A stretch of DNA of 64,000 nucleotides from Chryseobacterium aquifrigidense (GTDB lineage: Bacteria > Bacteroidota > Bacteroidia > Flavobacteriales > Weeksellaceae): positions 1 to 64,000 of the forward strand of contig NZ_VFPD01000006.1 of the NCBI RefSeq assembly GCF_006716485.1. Direction: 5' to 3'. Within the stretch, counting starts at the first letter, position 1. Every line of letters starts with the position of its first letter. Shown here piece by piece: positions 1-9,521 of this stretch. The notes under the pieces were generated by a model. It was not told the DNA's origin. It saw only the letters and a list, made by a program, of their open reading frames with translations, and searched no databases. A program made the translations under genes and the position numbers.

Positions 1-20
1 CCAGTTTTTATTTTATTTTT

Positions 21-57
21 AAAAATCCTTTATCATAACGATAAAGGATTTTTTTTT
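21..57 (+). terminator. Rho-independent terminator of an upstream gene
   Basis: A perfect 14-bp stem (21-34 pairs with 40-53) with a 5-nt loop is followed by an unbroken T run. It faces right, so it most likely ends a gene lying left of the window. Confidence 0.8.
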
Positions 58-78
58 GCTTTATACCCAGCTCAGGTT

Positions 79-183
79 TATGGGTAATGGGTAATAAGCA
101 ATGAGCAATGAGCAATGAGCAATGAGCAATGAGCAATAAATAATAGATAATAGATAATAGATAATAGATAATAGATAATAGAT
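79..183. repeat. 15-unit heptamer tandem array
   Basis: The stretch divides exactly into fifteen 7-bp units: TATGGGT, AATGGGT, AATAAGC, five AATGAGC (100-134), AATAAAT and six AATAGAT (142-183). The unit drifts in blocks, as expected from slippage plus point mutation. It opens a long frame on the minus strand that is only a by-product of the repeat. Similar 7-bp periodicity is seen in other gaps of this window. Confidence 0.9.
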
Positions 184-715
184 GTGACGTAGTAAGCAAT
201 CATAAATTATCAATTATCATTTACCACTTATTATTTGCAGCTTATTACTATTGTCACATACTCCAATTGTCACTCCGCAGAGTCTCAACAATTAGAATTA
301 ACTATATCTATTAAACTTAAGCATATTTCCTTTTTTACTTTTTAAATCCATAAATTGTATATGGGATTCCTGCGGAATGCCTCACTATTTAGGTGATCAC
401 TTATTAATAATCATTTATAACGCAACAGTCACTCCATAGTAATTCTAACAAATCCATTATTTCCTTCAACCCATCCCTGCAGAGTATTAAATTTAGACCA
501 TAGCCCATCTCACTTTATTTTCACTTAATCATTTAATTATCAAAAGCTTTTCACTCATAGTAATGATTTATGATATTGTGATTAAAAAGATTTGGTTGCT
601 TTTATTAATAGATTTCGCATAAATAATTAGTGATTGTGTATTAATTTAGTAATAATTACGTTTATTTGTTGAAGTATCTTGTGATATTGTTAAATATATA
701 CCAAATCTAATTTTT
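184..715. other. Non-coding region with degenerate short repeats
   Basis: No credible gene is visible in these 532 bases. Related fragments recur: TGTCACTCC-GCAGAGT-CTCAACA near 269-290, TTCCTGCGGAATG near 367-379, CAGTCACTCC-ATAGT-TCTAACA near 426-450 and CCCTGCAGAGT near 475-485. They look like decayed copies of an interspersed element. The last 100 bases must carry the promoter of the SusC gene at 716, but I see no clean TAnnTTTG box. Confidence 0.45.
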
Positions 716-3613
716 ATGAAAAAAACCATTTTTAAGGTTGGACTGCTCCAATCCTTATTCTTTTTCAGTGGATTGTATGCACAAACTGATTCAACTAAAG
801 CGTCAAAAATTGACGAAGTAGTTGTTACAGCTTATGGTGTAAAAAAGGAAAAAAAAGCACTTGGATATTCATTCCAGGATGTGAAAGGACAAACCCTTGT
901 CGACGCTAAAGAAAATAATGTTACCAATGCATTAGTAGGAAAAGTTGCCGGATTACAAGTGATTAAAGCAGGTTTTGGACCAGGTTCTTCCTCCAAGATT
1001 AATCTACGGGGTTTTAATTCTTTTACAGGAGATAATCAGCCTCTTATTGTGGTGGATGGAGTTCCGTTAAGTAATAACTTAGGATCAAAGGTTAAGCAGA
1101 ATGGAAAAGATTCTAATAACGATTTCTGGAATCCGGATCTTGATATGGGAAATGGCTTAAGTGATATTAATCCGGACGACATCGAAAGCCTTTCCGTTTT
1201 AAAAGGAGGTGCTGCTTCTGCTCTTTATGGTTCCAGAGGTGGAAACGGTGTTATTTTGATTACAACCAAAACCGGTAAAAGAAGAGGAGGATTAGGAATT
1301 ACATATTCTACAAGTTTAGGTTTTGAAAATATTTTTATGAAACCTGATTTGCAGCATAGTTTCGCACAAGGAAGTAATGGTTTACCCAATCTACAAGGGG
1401 TTGATAACACAACTTCCTGGGGACCCGCCTTTGAAGGATCAAATATGACGGTCCATGATAACTTAAAAAACTTTTTTAAGACAGGAACTACCGCACAGCA
1501 TACATTGAGCTTTCAGGAAAGCATTGGTGAAGGATCAAGCTTATACACTTCTGCTAATTATTTAAACAGTAATAGCCAGATTCCGAATTCAAAATATGAG
1601 AGGTTCAATTTTATGGCAAAAATGAATTCTAATTTTGGGGCTAATAAAAGATGGACTACTGAGATGAAAGCCCAATATATGAGTGTTAAAGGGACAAACA
1701 GACCTTCTGCAGGGCAAGGGGATGCTAATTACTACCCAAGAATCCTTCTGATGCCTCAAAATATTGATGTAAGAGATTATCGTGAGGGACAGATGCAAAA
1801 TGAAGTAATGTCGCGCTGGATAACCTCCAATGGAGTTAATCCTTATTGGACAGCCTATAATGCATTAAACGCTGATAAAAAAGATAGATTTTTATTAAAC
1901 GGTTATCTTAAATATCAATTTAATAACTGGCTAAGTGCAGATGTAAGGCTAGGGACAGATTTCTATTCTTTAAATAATGATGCAAGGGTTTGGACGGGAT
2001 CGGGCCGTAATAATTCTTATTCTACCGGTCAGCAAAAGTTTTATGAGAATAATTATATCATAAGTCTTAATGCTAAAAAAGATAATATTGTTGGTAAATG
2101 GGGAGGATCGCTTTCTGTTTATGGGCAAATGATGGAAAGCAGGGATAAGGCACTCTATTTTTCCACACAAAATCTTATTCTTGCCAATGTCTTCAGCACT
2201 TCTAATACGAGTGATCTTGCTTCTGTTACAACGACTGAAGTTGATATGTGGAAAAAAATTAATTCAGTATTTGCTGCTGCTGAAATTAATTATGACGGAT
2301 ATTGGTTTCTGAATGCTACGGCAAGAAACGATTGGTCTTCTACTTTGAATATTAATAACAGGTCTTATTTTTATTCTTCCGTGAGTACATCATTAGTTTT
2401 GACAGATATGCTGAAAAAATTAAATGGTACAACTTTAAATGCCTTAACATTTGCTAAACTTCGCGCGGCTTACGCAGTTACAGGAAATTCTTTACCACCC
2501 CAACAGTTATATAATACCTATACCGCTTCCACAGATCCAAGCGGACATATAGTGCTTACAAGAAATAAAATTCTTTTTAATTCAAATCTTCATGCCGAGA
2601 AACTTAAAAGTTTTGAAGTCGGGGCAGATATGAAGTTTTTTGACAGAGTATCTCTGGATGTAAGTTATTTTAGTAATAATGCAACAGAGCAGTTGATAGA
2701 TTTACCAATAAATCCTCTTTCAGGATATGAGAAAAAGAAAATTAATTCAGGAGGGCTGCATAACAAAGGGTTTGAATTTGTATTGAATACGGATATCTTT
2801 AAGAAGGAAAGTTTTGTATGGAATGTTAATGTCAACTTTTCAACATTAAAAAGTAACATCGATAAAATTGATGGGATTGTATCAAAATACCCTTTATCAG
2901 GTTTTGATAACGTTGCTTTCTTCGCAGAAGTAGGAAAACCCTACGGAGCGATTTATGGAACGAAATTCTTAAGAGTAGAAGATACCAGCAGTCCTCATTA
3001 TGGAAAGCTTATTGTGGATCAAAACGGATTACCGCGGGCTACTTCTGATCAATATTATCTGGGAGATCAAACCCCAAGAGCTTTGTTTGGCTTTACAAAC
3101 AGCTTTGTTTATAAAAATATTGGACTTTCATTTTTAATTGACGGAAGAATCGGAGGTAAATTTTTCTCTGCAACACAGGCTGCATTACAAGCGAATGGAC
3201 TTGCTGCAGACACTGCACCCGGAGGAAAACGTGATAATATGATTTTGGATGCCGTAGTGGAGGGCAATGGCGGTTATACAGCAAATACCAAAGAAATTAC
3301 TCAACAGGATTATTGGGGAGCTGTAACATCTGGAAACTTAGGAATTACAGAACAAAACATTTATGATGCTACCAATATTCGCTTAAGAAATATTCAGCTG
3401 ACCTATAATTTCCCTAAAAGTATTTTCCAAAAACTGGCCTTACAGAGTGCTAAAGTAGCTTTTACGGCCAATAACGTATGGATGATCTATAGTAAAGCCA
3501 AAGGAATTGATCCGGAATCCGTATTTGCAATTAATTCTAATGCTACAGGATTTGAAAACCTTGCTTTTCCTACTTCAAGATCTTACTTATTTACAATCAC
3601 TTTAGGCTTTTAA
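716..3613 (+). CDS. SusC/RagA-family TonB-dependent outer-membrane transporter
   Basis: A 965-residue outer-membrane receptor that should import a large ligand using TonB energy, with the SusD protein encoded 15 bases downstream as its lid. Residues 1-22 form a signal peptide ending LYA-Q. A TonB-box-like stretch (IDEVVVTAYG) lies at 32-41, the plug follows to about 190 (IVVDGVPL, then SVLKGGAASALYGSRGGNGVILITTK), and the rest is barrel ending in a C-terminal Phe. The N-terminal carboxypeptidase-D-like domain present in many SusC proteins is absent, as in the SusC at 22212. No degradative enzyme sits next to the pair, so the ligand cannot be guessed. The family assignment is secure. Confidence 0.95.
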   Translation: MKKTIFKVGLLQSLFFFSGLYAQTDSTKASKIDEVVVTAYGVKKEKKALGYSFQDVKGQTLVDAKENNVTNALVGKVAGLQVIKAGFGPGSSSKINLRGFNSFTGDNQPLIVVDGVPLSNNLGSKVKQNGKDSNNDFWNPDLDMGNGLSDINPDDIESLSVLKGGAASALYGSRGGNGVILITTKTGKRRGGLGITYSTSLGFENIFMKPDLQHSFAQGSNGLPNLQGVDNTTSWGPAFEGSNMTVHDNLKNFFKTGTTAQHTLSFQESIGEGSSLYTSANYLNSNSQIPNSKYERFNFMAKMNSNFGANKRWTTEMKAQYMSVKGTNRPSAGQGDANYYPRILLMPQNIDVRDYREGQMQNEVMSRWITSNGVNPYWTAYNALNADKKDRFLLNGYLKYQFNNWLSADVRLGTDFYSLNNDARVWTGSGRNNSYSTGQQKFYENNYIISLNAKKDNIVGKWGGSLSVYGQMMESRDKALYFSTQNLILANVFSTSNTSDLASVTTTEVDMWKKINSVFAAAEINYDGYWFLNATARNDWSSTLNINNRSYFYSSVSTSLVLTDMLKKLNGTTLNALTFAKLRAAYAVTGNSLPPQQLYNTYTASTDPSGHIVLTRNKILFNSNLHAEKLKSFEVGADMKFFDRVSLDVSYFSNNATEQLIDLPINPLSGYEKKKINSGGLHNKGFEFVLNTDIFKKESFVWNVNVNFSTLKSNIDKIDGIVSKYPLSGFDNVAFFAEVGKPYGAIYGTKFLRVEDTSSPHYGKLIVDQNGLPRATSDQYYLGDQTPRALFGFTNSFVYKNIGLSFLIDGRIGGKFFSATQAALQANGLAADTAPGGKRDNMILDAVVEGNGGYTANTKEITQQDYWGAVTSGNLGITEQNIYDATNIRLRNIQLTYNFPKSIFQKLALQSAKVAFTANNVWMIYSKAKGIDPESVFAINSNATGFENLAFPTSRSYLFTITLGF

Positions 3614-3628
3614 TTAACAACTGAAACA

Positions 3629-5524
3629 ATGAAAAAATATATCTTATCATTTTTTACGATTGGTTTACTATGTACTTCATGCAATGATTTTGAAGACATC
3701 AATAATAACCCGTTTGCCGTAGACGCTAATAAGGCAGAACCTGAATATTTTTTAAATAACTCAATTCTCGGTGCCCAGCAAGATCCTAATATCGCAGAAC
3801 GTGTTTTTGTTTTATACTGGAAAACGGCAGCAAGACAGCATTTGACAACCGGAATTGCAGGTGGAACTTACGACGATTCCTGGACTTCCGAGTACTGGAA
3901 ATACATTTCAGACTGGTTGAATAATGCAAATGCGGCCATTCAGTTGGCTAATGAGAAAAAGGTAGCCGGGCAGGGAAAACCTTATTATGACAATGTCATT
4001 CAGATTTCCAGAATCTGGAGAGCTTATTTAATGAGTGAATTTTCGGATAATTTCGGACCTCAACCTATTCAGGCTTTCCAGGGAACGAATCCTACTTTCA
4101 ATTCTGAAAAAGAAGTGTATTATTTTATTTTGGAAGAATTAAAAGATGCAGTCGCAAAAATGGACACAACCCAAGGCGTACCATCCAATGCAAATGCCTA
4201 TGATATGGTGTATGGGTTTAACTGGACACAGTGGGTAAAATATGCCAACTCTATGAGGATGAGAATTGCCATGAGAATTGCCGAAGTAGATCCTTCAAAA
4301 GCAAAAACAGAATTTGAAGCAGCGGCTAATTCAAATATGTTTATCGCTACAAGTGCAGATAATTTTAAAGTTACTGAAAAACCGGGATGGGATGCGCTGA
4401 CAGGTGTAATGTCCAGAGAATGGAACTCTCAGATCTTATCAGCAACCCTTAATAATTTATACATTGGCTTGGGAGGAGTAAATTCTACAGACCAGTTACC
4501 AGCGGCTCAACATACACAGGTAAAGGCTTCTGATTATATTGGTATAAAATATGATCAACAGTTCACTACAATGACCAACGACCCAAGTGCAGGATACTGG
4601 TTGGACGGATTACCCAATAAAATAGATCCGAGAGCCTATAAAACATTCTATATTCCTGGGGATCTTACAAGCCCGGTTTACTCATTATATCCAACTTATA
4701 CCAATCAGGCAACTACCAATCACGGAGATCTTACGTTTGAAGACAATTCTAAAATAACAGTAAATACCGTAAATACATGGAACGCCTATACCATTGGAAA
4801 CTGGGGCGTAAAAGGACAGAGAAATGGCTTAAGAAATGTAGTAGGATGTATGCCGGCTTTAGGTAAGCAGTACAGGGAAAGTAAGAATGCAAGAATATTT
4901 TTTGCAAGCTGGGAAACCTATTTCCTTTTGGCGGAAGCTGCATTGAAAGGCTGGACCGTTCCAATGAGTGATGAAGCTGCCTATAATAAAGGAATTCAGG
5001 AAAGTTTTGTTTATAATGGAGTTTCTCAATTCTATGGTCAATATATTGCTTCAACGGATTATAACCGTGATGGTACTTCTGTTTCTTATAGTCATATTAC
5101 AGAACCGGGAGCAAGCCATACCATGAAATATAAAGATCCTGTCAACGGAAACTTAGTTTCGGTTGAAATTAAATATCCTGTGAATACCATCTATAAGAAT
5201 GGATCGGTAAAGAATGATAAACTCACAAAGATTATTACCCAGAAATATATTGCCAATATGCCTTGGTTACCATTAGAATCCTGGAATGATCAGAGAAGAC
5301 TCGGGCTGCCATTTTTTGAAAACCCAGCCATCGAAACTCCATTGCCAAACCTTCCTAATTTGAGCTCAGGAAACTATATGACGAATTCTATTCAGAATTT
5401 TCCTCAGAGATTAAGATATCCAAGTACTTTCAGAAATACGGATCAGCCCGGATATGATAAAGCTGTACAATTACTTGGTGGCACAGATGCTGTACTGACT
5501 CCTCTTTGGTGGGCCAAACATTAA
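3629..5524 (+). CDS. SusD-like (SusD-like_2 type) surface lipoprotein
   Basis: A 631-residue lipoprotein that caps the SusC barrel and binds its ligand at the cell surface. The signal sequence ends at C18 (CTSC), followed by NDFEDINNNP, the acidic DIN.NP start typical of the SusD-like_2 branch. Helical TPR-like segments follow (FNWTQWVKYANSMRMRIAMRIA; FFASWETYFLLAEAALKGW), and the C-terminal region carries the usual W-N-Q-RRLGLPFF and RLRYP motifs. It is translated 15 bases after susC and is followed by a strong terminator, so the two genes form a closed unit. At 631 residues it is longer than the commoner 480-550 residues, which suggests enlarged loops and possibly a distinct ligand. Confidence 0.92.
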   Translation: MKKYILSFFTIGLLCTSCNDFEDINNNPFAVDANKAEPEYFLNNSILGAQQDPNIAERVFVLYWKTAARQHLTTGIAGGTYDDSWTSEYWKYISDWLNNANAAIQLANEKKVAGQGKPYYDNVIQISRIWRAYLMSEFSDNFGPQPIQAFQGTNPTFNSEKEVYYFILEELKDAVAKMDTTQGVPSNANAYDMVYGFNWTQWVKYANSMRMRIAMRIAEVDPSKAKTEFEAAANSNMFIATSADNFKVTEKPGWDALTGVMSREWNSQILSATLNNLYIGLGGVNSTDQLPAAQHTQVKASDYIGIKYDQQFTTMTNDPSAGYWLDGLPNKIDPRAYKTFYIPGDLTSPVYSLYPTYTNQATTNHGDLTFEDNSKITVNTVNTWNAYTIGNWGVKGQRNGLRNVVGCMPALGKQYRESKNARIFFASWETYFLLAEAALKGWTVPMSDEAAYNKGIQESFVYNGVSQFYGQYIASTDYNRDGTSVSYSHITEPGASHTMKYKDPVNGNLVSVEIKYPVNTIYKNGSVKNDKLTKIITQKYIANMPWLPLESWNDQRRLGLPFFENPAIETPLPNLPNLSSGNYMTNSIQNFPQRLRYPSTFRNTDQPGYDKAVQLLGGTDAVLTPLWWAKH

Positions 5525-5541
5525 TTAAGTTTACATACTAA

Positions 5542-5582
5542 AAAACAATTCTTTTCTGATTTTGAAAAGGATTGTTTTTTTT
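5542..5582 (+). terminator. Terminator of the susCD unit
   Basis: A 15-bp stem (5542-5556 with 5564-5578, one G-T wobble) is followed by a T run. It closes the plus-strand susCD transcript and separates it from the converging fibre operon. Confidence 0.8.
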
Positions 5583-5660
5583 ATACAAATTGACTGAATA
5601 TCTCTTTAAATGGATTGTTCAATTAATGATGATAAGTAGTATCTGGATTGGCTTTGGAGT

Positions 5661-6230
5661 TTAATTGGCTGCAATTGTGAAAACTATTTGTGTACTGTAT
5701 GCCGCCGCAGGAATTGTTACAGAAACGCCGCTAATTTCCAATTGTACATTAATAGCGGAATAATCAACATTGTGGCTCACACCTAACACTCCGGTAAAAG
5801 TAATTGTTGAAAGTGTTGCGGAGCCGGTTTGCGGTATTTCTACATAATTCACATTTCCTCCTGAAATTGTTGCAGCGCAGCCTACACAAAGGCCATTGAT
5901 CTTGGTTGTACCTCCGCTTCTTTTTGCGTAGAGTTTCAAAGCACTATTCCAGGAAGTGGGAACATGCTGCATACTGATTCTGGCGCCGGCACTTGTAAGA
6001 AGACTCAGGAAAGATCCTGGTAAATGTCCGGACAAAACTAATTGCGAAGGATTATCATAAGTTCCGGCATAGTTACTTCCTGCCTCTGTAATGGTAGGAA
6101 CACTGACCGTCCAGCTTGTTCCTGCAATGTTTATGGTTTGCCCTTCAAGATAACTTCCCATTAGTAAAGCAATAATGTATAGATATCTTTTTAAGAACTG
6201 TTCTTTGAGAAAAGGGCTTTTTATTTTCAT
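5661..6230 (-). CDS. Secreted fibre-subunit-like protein, last gene of the chaperone-usher-like operon
   Basis: A 189-residue exported protein of unrecognised family. I start it at 6230 (MKIKSPFLKEQF) because a signal peptide follows, ending about LEGQ, and this ATG lies 7 bases after the previous stop; the longer open frame runs back into the upstream gene. The mature part is Thr/Ser/Gly-rich, beta-prone and starts TINIAGTSWTVSV. It contains a CVGC pair that could form a disulfide. It ends QIVFTIAAN, which matches the hydrophobic terminal strand of the two other subunits (VTYTISDN, ITYTITE). By position and architecture it is a minor or tip subunit of the fibre; this is inference. Confidence 0.7.
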   Translation of the reverse strand: MKIKSPFLKEQFLKRYLYIIALLMGSYLEGQTINIAGTSWTVSVPTITEAGSNYAGTYDNPSQLVLSGHLPGSFLSLLTSAGARISMQHVPTSWNSALKLYAKRSGGTTKINGLCVGCAATISGGNVNYVEIPQTGSATLSTITFTGVLGVSHNVDYSAINVQLEISGVSVTIPAAAYSTQIVFTIAAN

Positions 6231-6237
6231 TTTTAAT

Positions 6238-6771
6238 TTATTCTGTGATGGTATAGGTGATGACAATTGCTGTATTGGCCTGAGCCTGTAAGTTGGCATA
6301 AGTATTAGTGGCAAGTGAAATGGTGAGCGCGTGGCCGTTATTCGCTCCATTTCCGGTAAATGCTCCTCCGATACCACTAATAATGGTAGTTGGAGTAGTG
6401 GTAAGCGTAACCTGTCCTGCAGATGTCCCCAATGTTCCACCTCCGGCTCCGGAAGCTGCAGCGGCCTGAATTCTTATATTGACCCCTGCAATAACCTGAT
6501 TAACAGATGCCGTAATTCTTTTTGTAAGTCCTCCGGAAGCGATAGCGGATGTATAGTTGATCCACTTTGATGTATTGGGAGTTGGCGCTACCAAAGCATT
6601 TCCAGCCTCGGTAGGACGTGTAAAATTTAAGGTTATACTTCCGGTAGGTTCAACATCCATTAATGTTACTACAGGCAATGTTATACTGACAGTAGTACTT
6701 GCGGTCTGGGAATAGATTGGGCCGGATACAGCACAAAATACAATTAATAATATGGTACGGATCAGAATCAT
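6238..6771 (-). CDS. Secreted pilin-like subunit (paralogue of the 10419 gene)
   Basis: A 177-residue secreted protein with a signal peptide (cleavage about IYSQ-TAS). The mature N-terminus TVSITLPVVTLMDVEP alternates hydrophobic and polar residues, as a donor strand would. The middle shares TLGTSAG...TIISGIG.A.TGNGANNGH with the 192-residue protein at 10419-10997, so the two are clear paralogues. The C-terminus ITYTITE matches the other subunits. The start overlaps the usher-like gene's stop by 4 bases (ATGA), implying translational coupling. A surface-fibre subunit is the best reading. I do not recognise a named family; DUF4402-like proteins are a possible relative, not confirmed. Confidence 0.75.
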   Translation of the reverse strand: MILIRTILLIVFCAVSGPIYSQTASTTVSITLPVVTLMDVEPTGSITLNFTRPTEAGNALVAPTPNTSKWINYTSAIASGGLTKRITASVNQVIAGVNIRIQAAAASGAGGGTLGTSAGQVTLTTTPTTIISGIGGAFTGNGANNGHALTISLATNTYANLQAQANTAIVITYTITE

Positions 6772-9521
6772 CTCTTCTTTTTTATTTCATTATATCCTAC
6801 TTTCAAGGATTCCTGTTGATATTTGATCTCTATCTGCTGTTTAACAACATTGATACTTAATTTTTTTGTTTCCGAAGGTTGTAAAGTAAACAGGAGTTTA
6901 TCTGTTGTGATTTTATAGCGTTTATCCAGTCCGTTACGGTAAACTTTTACAATCCAGTCTCCCGGGCGGAGATAAGTGAAATCAAAATCTTCTCCTATAT
7001 AGCATACCTTACGGAAAGTCTGGTCATTATTGGTAGCTTCCACAATGATACTTTCCCTTTTCTTTTTTCCTTTTACAGGTGATAGTTGCCCATAATCTTG
7101 TTGATCTTTCTCTCCGGTTTCCAGGAACTTGACATGTCCCTGAACATTGGCTGCTGTTGTTAATCCGAAATTAAAAGTATTCTCCTTATTCACCAATGAA
7201 AGACTGGCAGGAAACGTTTGAGTGGGAATATCATTGATTGCTGTAGTGGAGCGGTCTATTTCAAGAAAATAATTACCCGGGATAACATTTTTAAACATAT
7301 AATTTCCCTCCTTATCCGTAATAGACAGATAACTTCCAAGCATTAATCTTACGCCTTCAGTCTTTTTTATACCCAGATTGCTGACATTTCCCGACAGCGA
7401 AATATATTCGGCAGTTTTCTGTACCGGAATGTTAGGACGCCAGGTATACCGCATGGAAAATATAAAATCTTTATCTCCGATTTCTCCTCTCTGCAATGAA
7501 TATCTTCCGGATAGATCAAGTTCATTTCCGGGAAATAACTGCTGGCGAAAAAGAAGTTCAAACAGATTTCTGTCTCTGAAATATTCCTCTGGCATATAAT
7601 TGTTCTGATAGAAGATACTTAAACTGGTCTTATCAGAAAACTGACTGAAGATTCTGGCTCCATAATAAAAATTTTTCTGATTCTGAAGCTGATATCTTGA
7701 GCTGATGGCATAACTTCCGAAGATGTTAAAAGAGGTTCTGAATTTTTGAAATGAAAGATTGGCAGAATAAAAACTTGAATTACCGCTAAAGCCTGTAAGA
7801 TAATTATCTGTTTTACCGAATTGTCCATCCATATTTATCTGAAATACTCCTATCTGTTGATTAATACTCACTTTGAAATACCGTTCATAGTAATCAAACT
7901 GTTTAGGGTCTAAACGGTCTTTATAGGTTTGATATCCATTATTAAGGATGATGGAGCCGCGAGGGAGATATTTGTACTGTACGCCATATTGAAAATACTT
8001 TCTGTAGGGAGCAGCCAGTAACAGTGTATCTCTTTGAAAGTTTTTGGCATCCTGCATGTAATTGGCAAATACGCTGATCTTTTTGGTGATATTATAGTAA
8101 ATATTACCGTTAAAGGTATTTGTATTGGTAAAATATCCGGCAAAATCTGGGCTGGCTCTCATGTACATCAGGCTTCCGTTCAATTTTTTAAAAATGGCTT
8201 CTGCCTGTAATAAATAAGCAGTTCCATCTGTTTTTTGTGTTGTACTGTAGGCAAATTCTCCGGAAAGATTAATATTCTTTGAAACTTTAAATTTCCCTTT
8301 AGCATAAGGAAGGTGAGCATCTGAGTCAAGCTTTACATCTCCGAATCTGATCTCTTCATTTCTTGGAGTTTTGTAGAGATAGCCTACTGAAACTTCAGAT
8401 TCTTTCCTGATTTTAAAGGCCGAATAGAAATTAAATTCATCTTTAATATCTCTGAAAAACCTCGGGTGATTATAGAACCCACCAAAGCTCACTTTATTAA
8501 AATCATATCGGATTTCTGCCCCGCGGCCATATCTTGCAAATTCTGTAAGATAAGAAGAAGAGTAGGTTTTGTCACCAAGATGAATATACAGTTTATCACG
8601 TTTATAATTCACAAAATATTCTTCATACTGGGTGAATGTATTAAGTTCTATCGGGTTGTGTGTGACAGCCCTGAATTCAATCTGATTTTTATTGTCTTTA
8701 TCAAGAGTTCCTTTGCCATAAATTTCGCCTTGAAATCCATCATTATAAACGCCCATGTTCTGCATTCCTATGAAAGATAAAGAGAAGGCAACAGGTAATC
8801 TGTGATAAATATCGTTTTCAGATGGTTTTACCGAGATTACCTGAGTGGTTGCATAGACGTCCTGACTTTCTTTAGGATAATTCTTCGGGTATACCGAAAG
8901 ATTTAAGTTTTGAAATTCGTTTTGAGGAAGTTCGGGGTTTGTTACTTTGTGAATAGTAATGATCCTGGATTCATTGGGAGTAAGAACCAGTGACGGTTCA
9001 TTATCAACAATAGCATTTTTACTTTCAAGAACAATGCTTTCTGTTGTATTACCATTATTTTTTAAAAGAAAAGACGAACGGATCGTTTCTCCTGCTCTTA
9101 CAAATTCAGGTGTATTTAAAACCGTAACCAAAAGCTTCCTGTTCACTGAAACTGTAATTTTTGCATTTTTTGTAAAAGCTGTTCCAATATTACGATCGGT
9201 AATGTTCAGGGTTACAGAATAAGTGCCCTGTCCTGTTTCTGATCCGATACGCAAAGGAACGAGATATACTGATGTCTCGTGAGGAGAAATCTGAAATTCT
9301 CCTTTTATTAGAATAGGACTAATCAACGGGCTTGATGTGGTAACTGAAATATCATAGGTCCGGGTTTCAGCCGAATTATTTTCCAATGTGAAGGGAATAG
9401 AAGTAGACATTCCCGGCATTAAACTATCTTTTTTACTGATCAATCGGTTGGATTGCTCCTGAGAAAAAATAAATACCGGGAATAGTGATATGATAATAAA
9501 TAAAGTCCAAGTTCTAATCAT
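6768..9521 (-). CDS. Usher-like outer-membrane barrel protein with flanking Ig-like domains
   Basis: A 917-residue exported protein (signal peptide ending about FIFSQ). Residues about 22-260 are two Ig-like beta domains (LENNSAETRTYDISV; LLKNNGNTTESIVLE). Residues about 265-735 alternate aromatic and polar residues through many predicted strands (YARYGRGAEIRYDFNKVSFGG-like), as in a large outer-membrane barrel. Residues about 745-830 look like a carboxypeptidase-regulatory fold (ITDKEGNYMFKNVIPGNYFLEID), and a second small beta domain ends the protein. Length and order (N-domain, about 470-residue barrel, two C-domains) parallel fimbrial ushers of 800-880 residues, but I see no clear usher signature. 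It overlaps the chaperone-like gene by 8 bases and the next subunit by 4. The usher role is inferred from architecture and operon. Confidence 0.65.
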   Translation of the reverse strand: MIRTWTLFIIISLFPVFIFSQEQSNRLISKKDSLMPGMSTSIPFTLENNSAETRTYDISVTTSSPLISPILIKGEFQISPHETSVYLVPLRIGSETGQGTYSVTLNITDRNIGTAFTKNAKITVSVNRKLLVTVLNTPEFVRAGETIRSSFLLKNNGNTTESIVLESKNAIVDNEPSLVLTPNESRIITIHKVTNPELPQNEFQNLNLSVYPKNYPKESQDVYATTQVISVKPSENDIYHRLPVAFSLSFIGMQNMGVYNDGFQGEIYGKGTLDKDNKNQIEFRAVTHNPIELNTFTQYEEYFVNYKRDKLYIHLGDKTYSSSYLTEFARYGRGAEIRYDFNKVSFGGFYNHPRFFRDIKDEFNFYSAFKIRKESEVSVGYLYKTPRNEEIRFGDVKLDSDAHLPYAKGKFKVSKNINLSGEFAYSTTQKTDGTAYLLQAEAIFKKLNGSLMYMRASPDFAGYFTNTNTFNGNIYYNITKKISVFANYMQDAKNFQRDTLLLAAPYRKYFQYGVQYKYLPRGSIILNNGYQTYKDRLDPKQFDYYERYFKVSINQQIGVFQINMDGQFGKTDNYLTGFSGNSSFYSANLSFQKFRTSFNIFGSYAISSRYQLQNQKNFYYGARIFSQFSDKTSLSIFYQNNYMPEEYFRDRNLFELLFRQQLFPGNELDLSGRYSLQRGEIGDKDFIFSMRYTWRPNIPVQKTAEYISLSGNVSNLGIKKTEGVRLMLGSYLSITDKEGNYMFKNVIPGNYFLEIDRSTTAINDIPTQTFPASLSLVNKENTFNFGLTTAANVQGHVKFLETGEKDQQDYGQLSPVKGKKKRESIIVEATNNDQTFRKVCYIGEDFDFTYLRPGDWIVKVYRNGLDKRYKITTDKLLFTLQPSETKKLSINVVKQQIEIKYQQESLKVGYNEIKKKR

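Noticed and set aside
79..183. CRISPR-like array
   Set aside because: Units are 7 bases with no spacers.
8..199. Minus-strand open frame of 63 codons
   Set aside because: It is produced by the heptamer array, and its product is a low-complexity repeat.
4749..5054. Minus-strand 101-codon frame inside susD
   Set aside because: Composition is odd, and the frame lies wholly within a well-supported gene.
716..5524. Polysaccharide utilisation locus
   Set aside because: No glycosidase, lyase or hybrid regulator is next to the pair.
6231..6440. 70-codon N-terminal extension of the last fibre gene
   Set aside because: It overlaps the preceding gene in another frame and precedes a clear signal peptide start at 6230.
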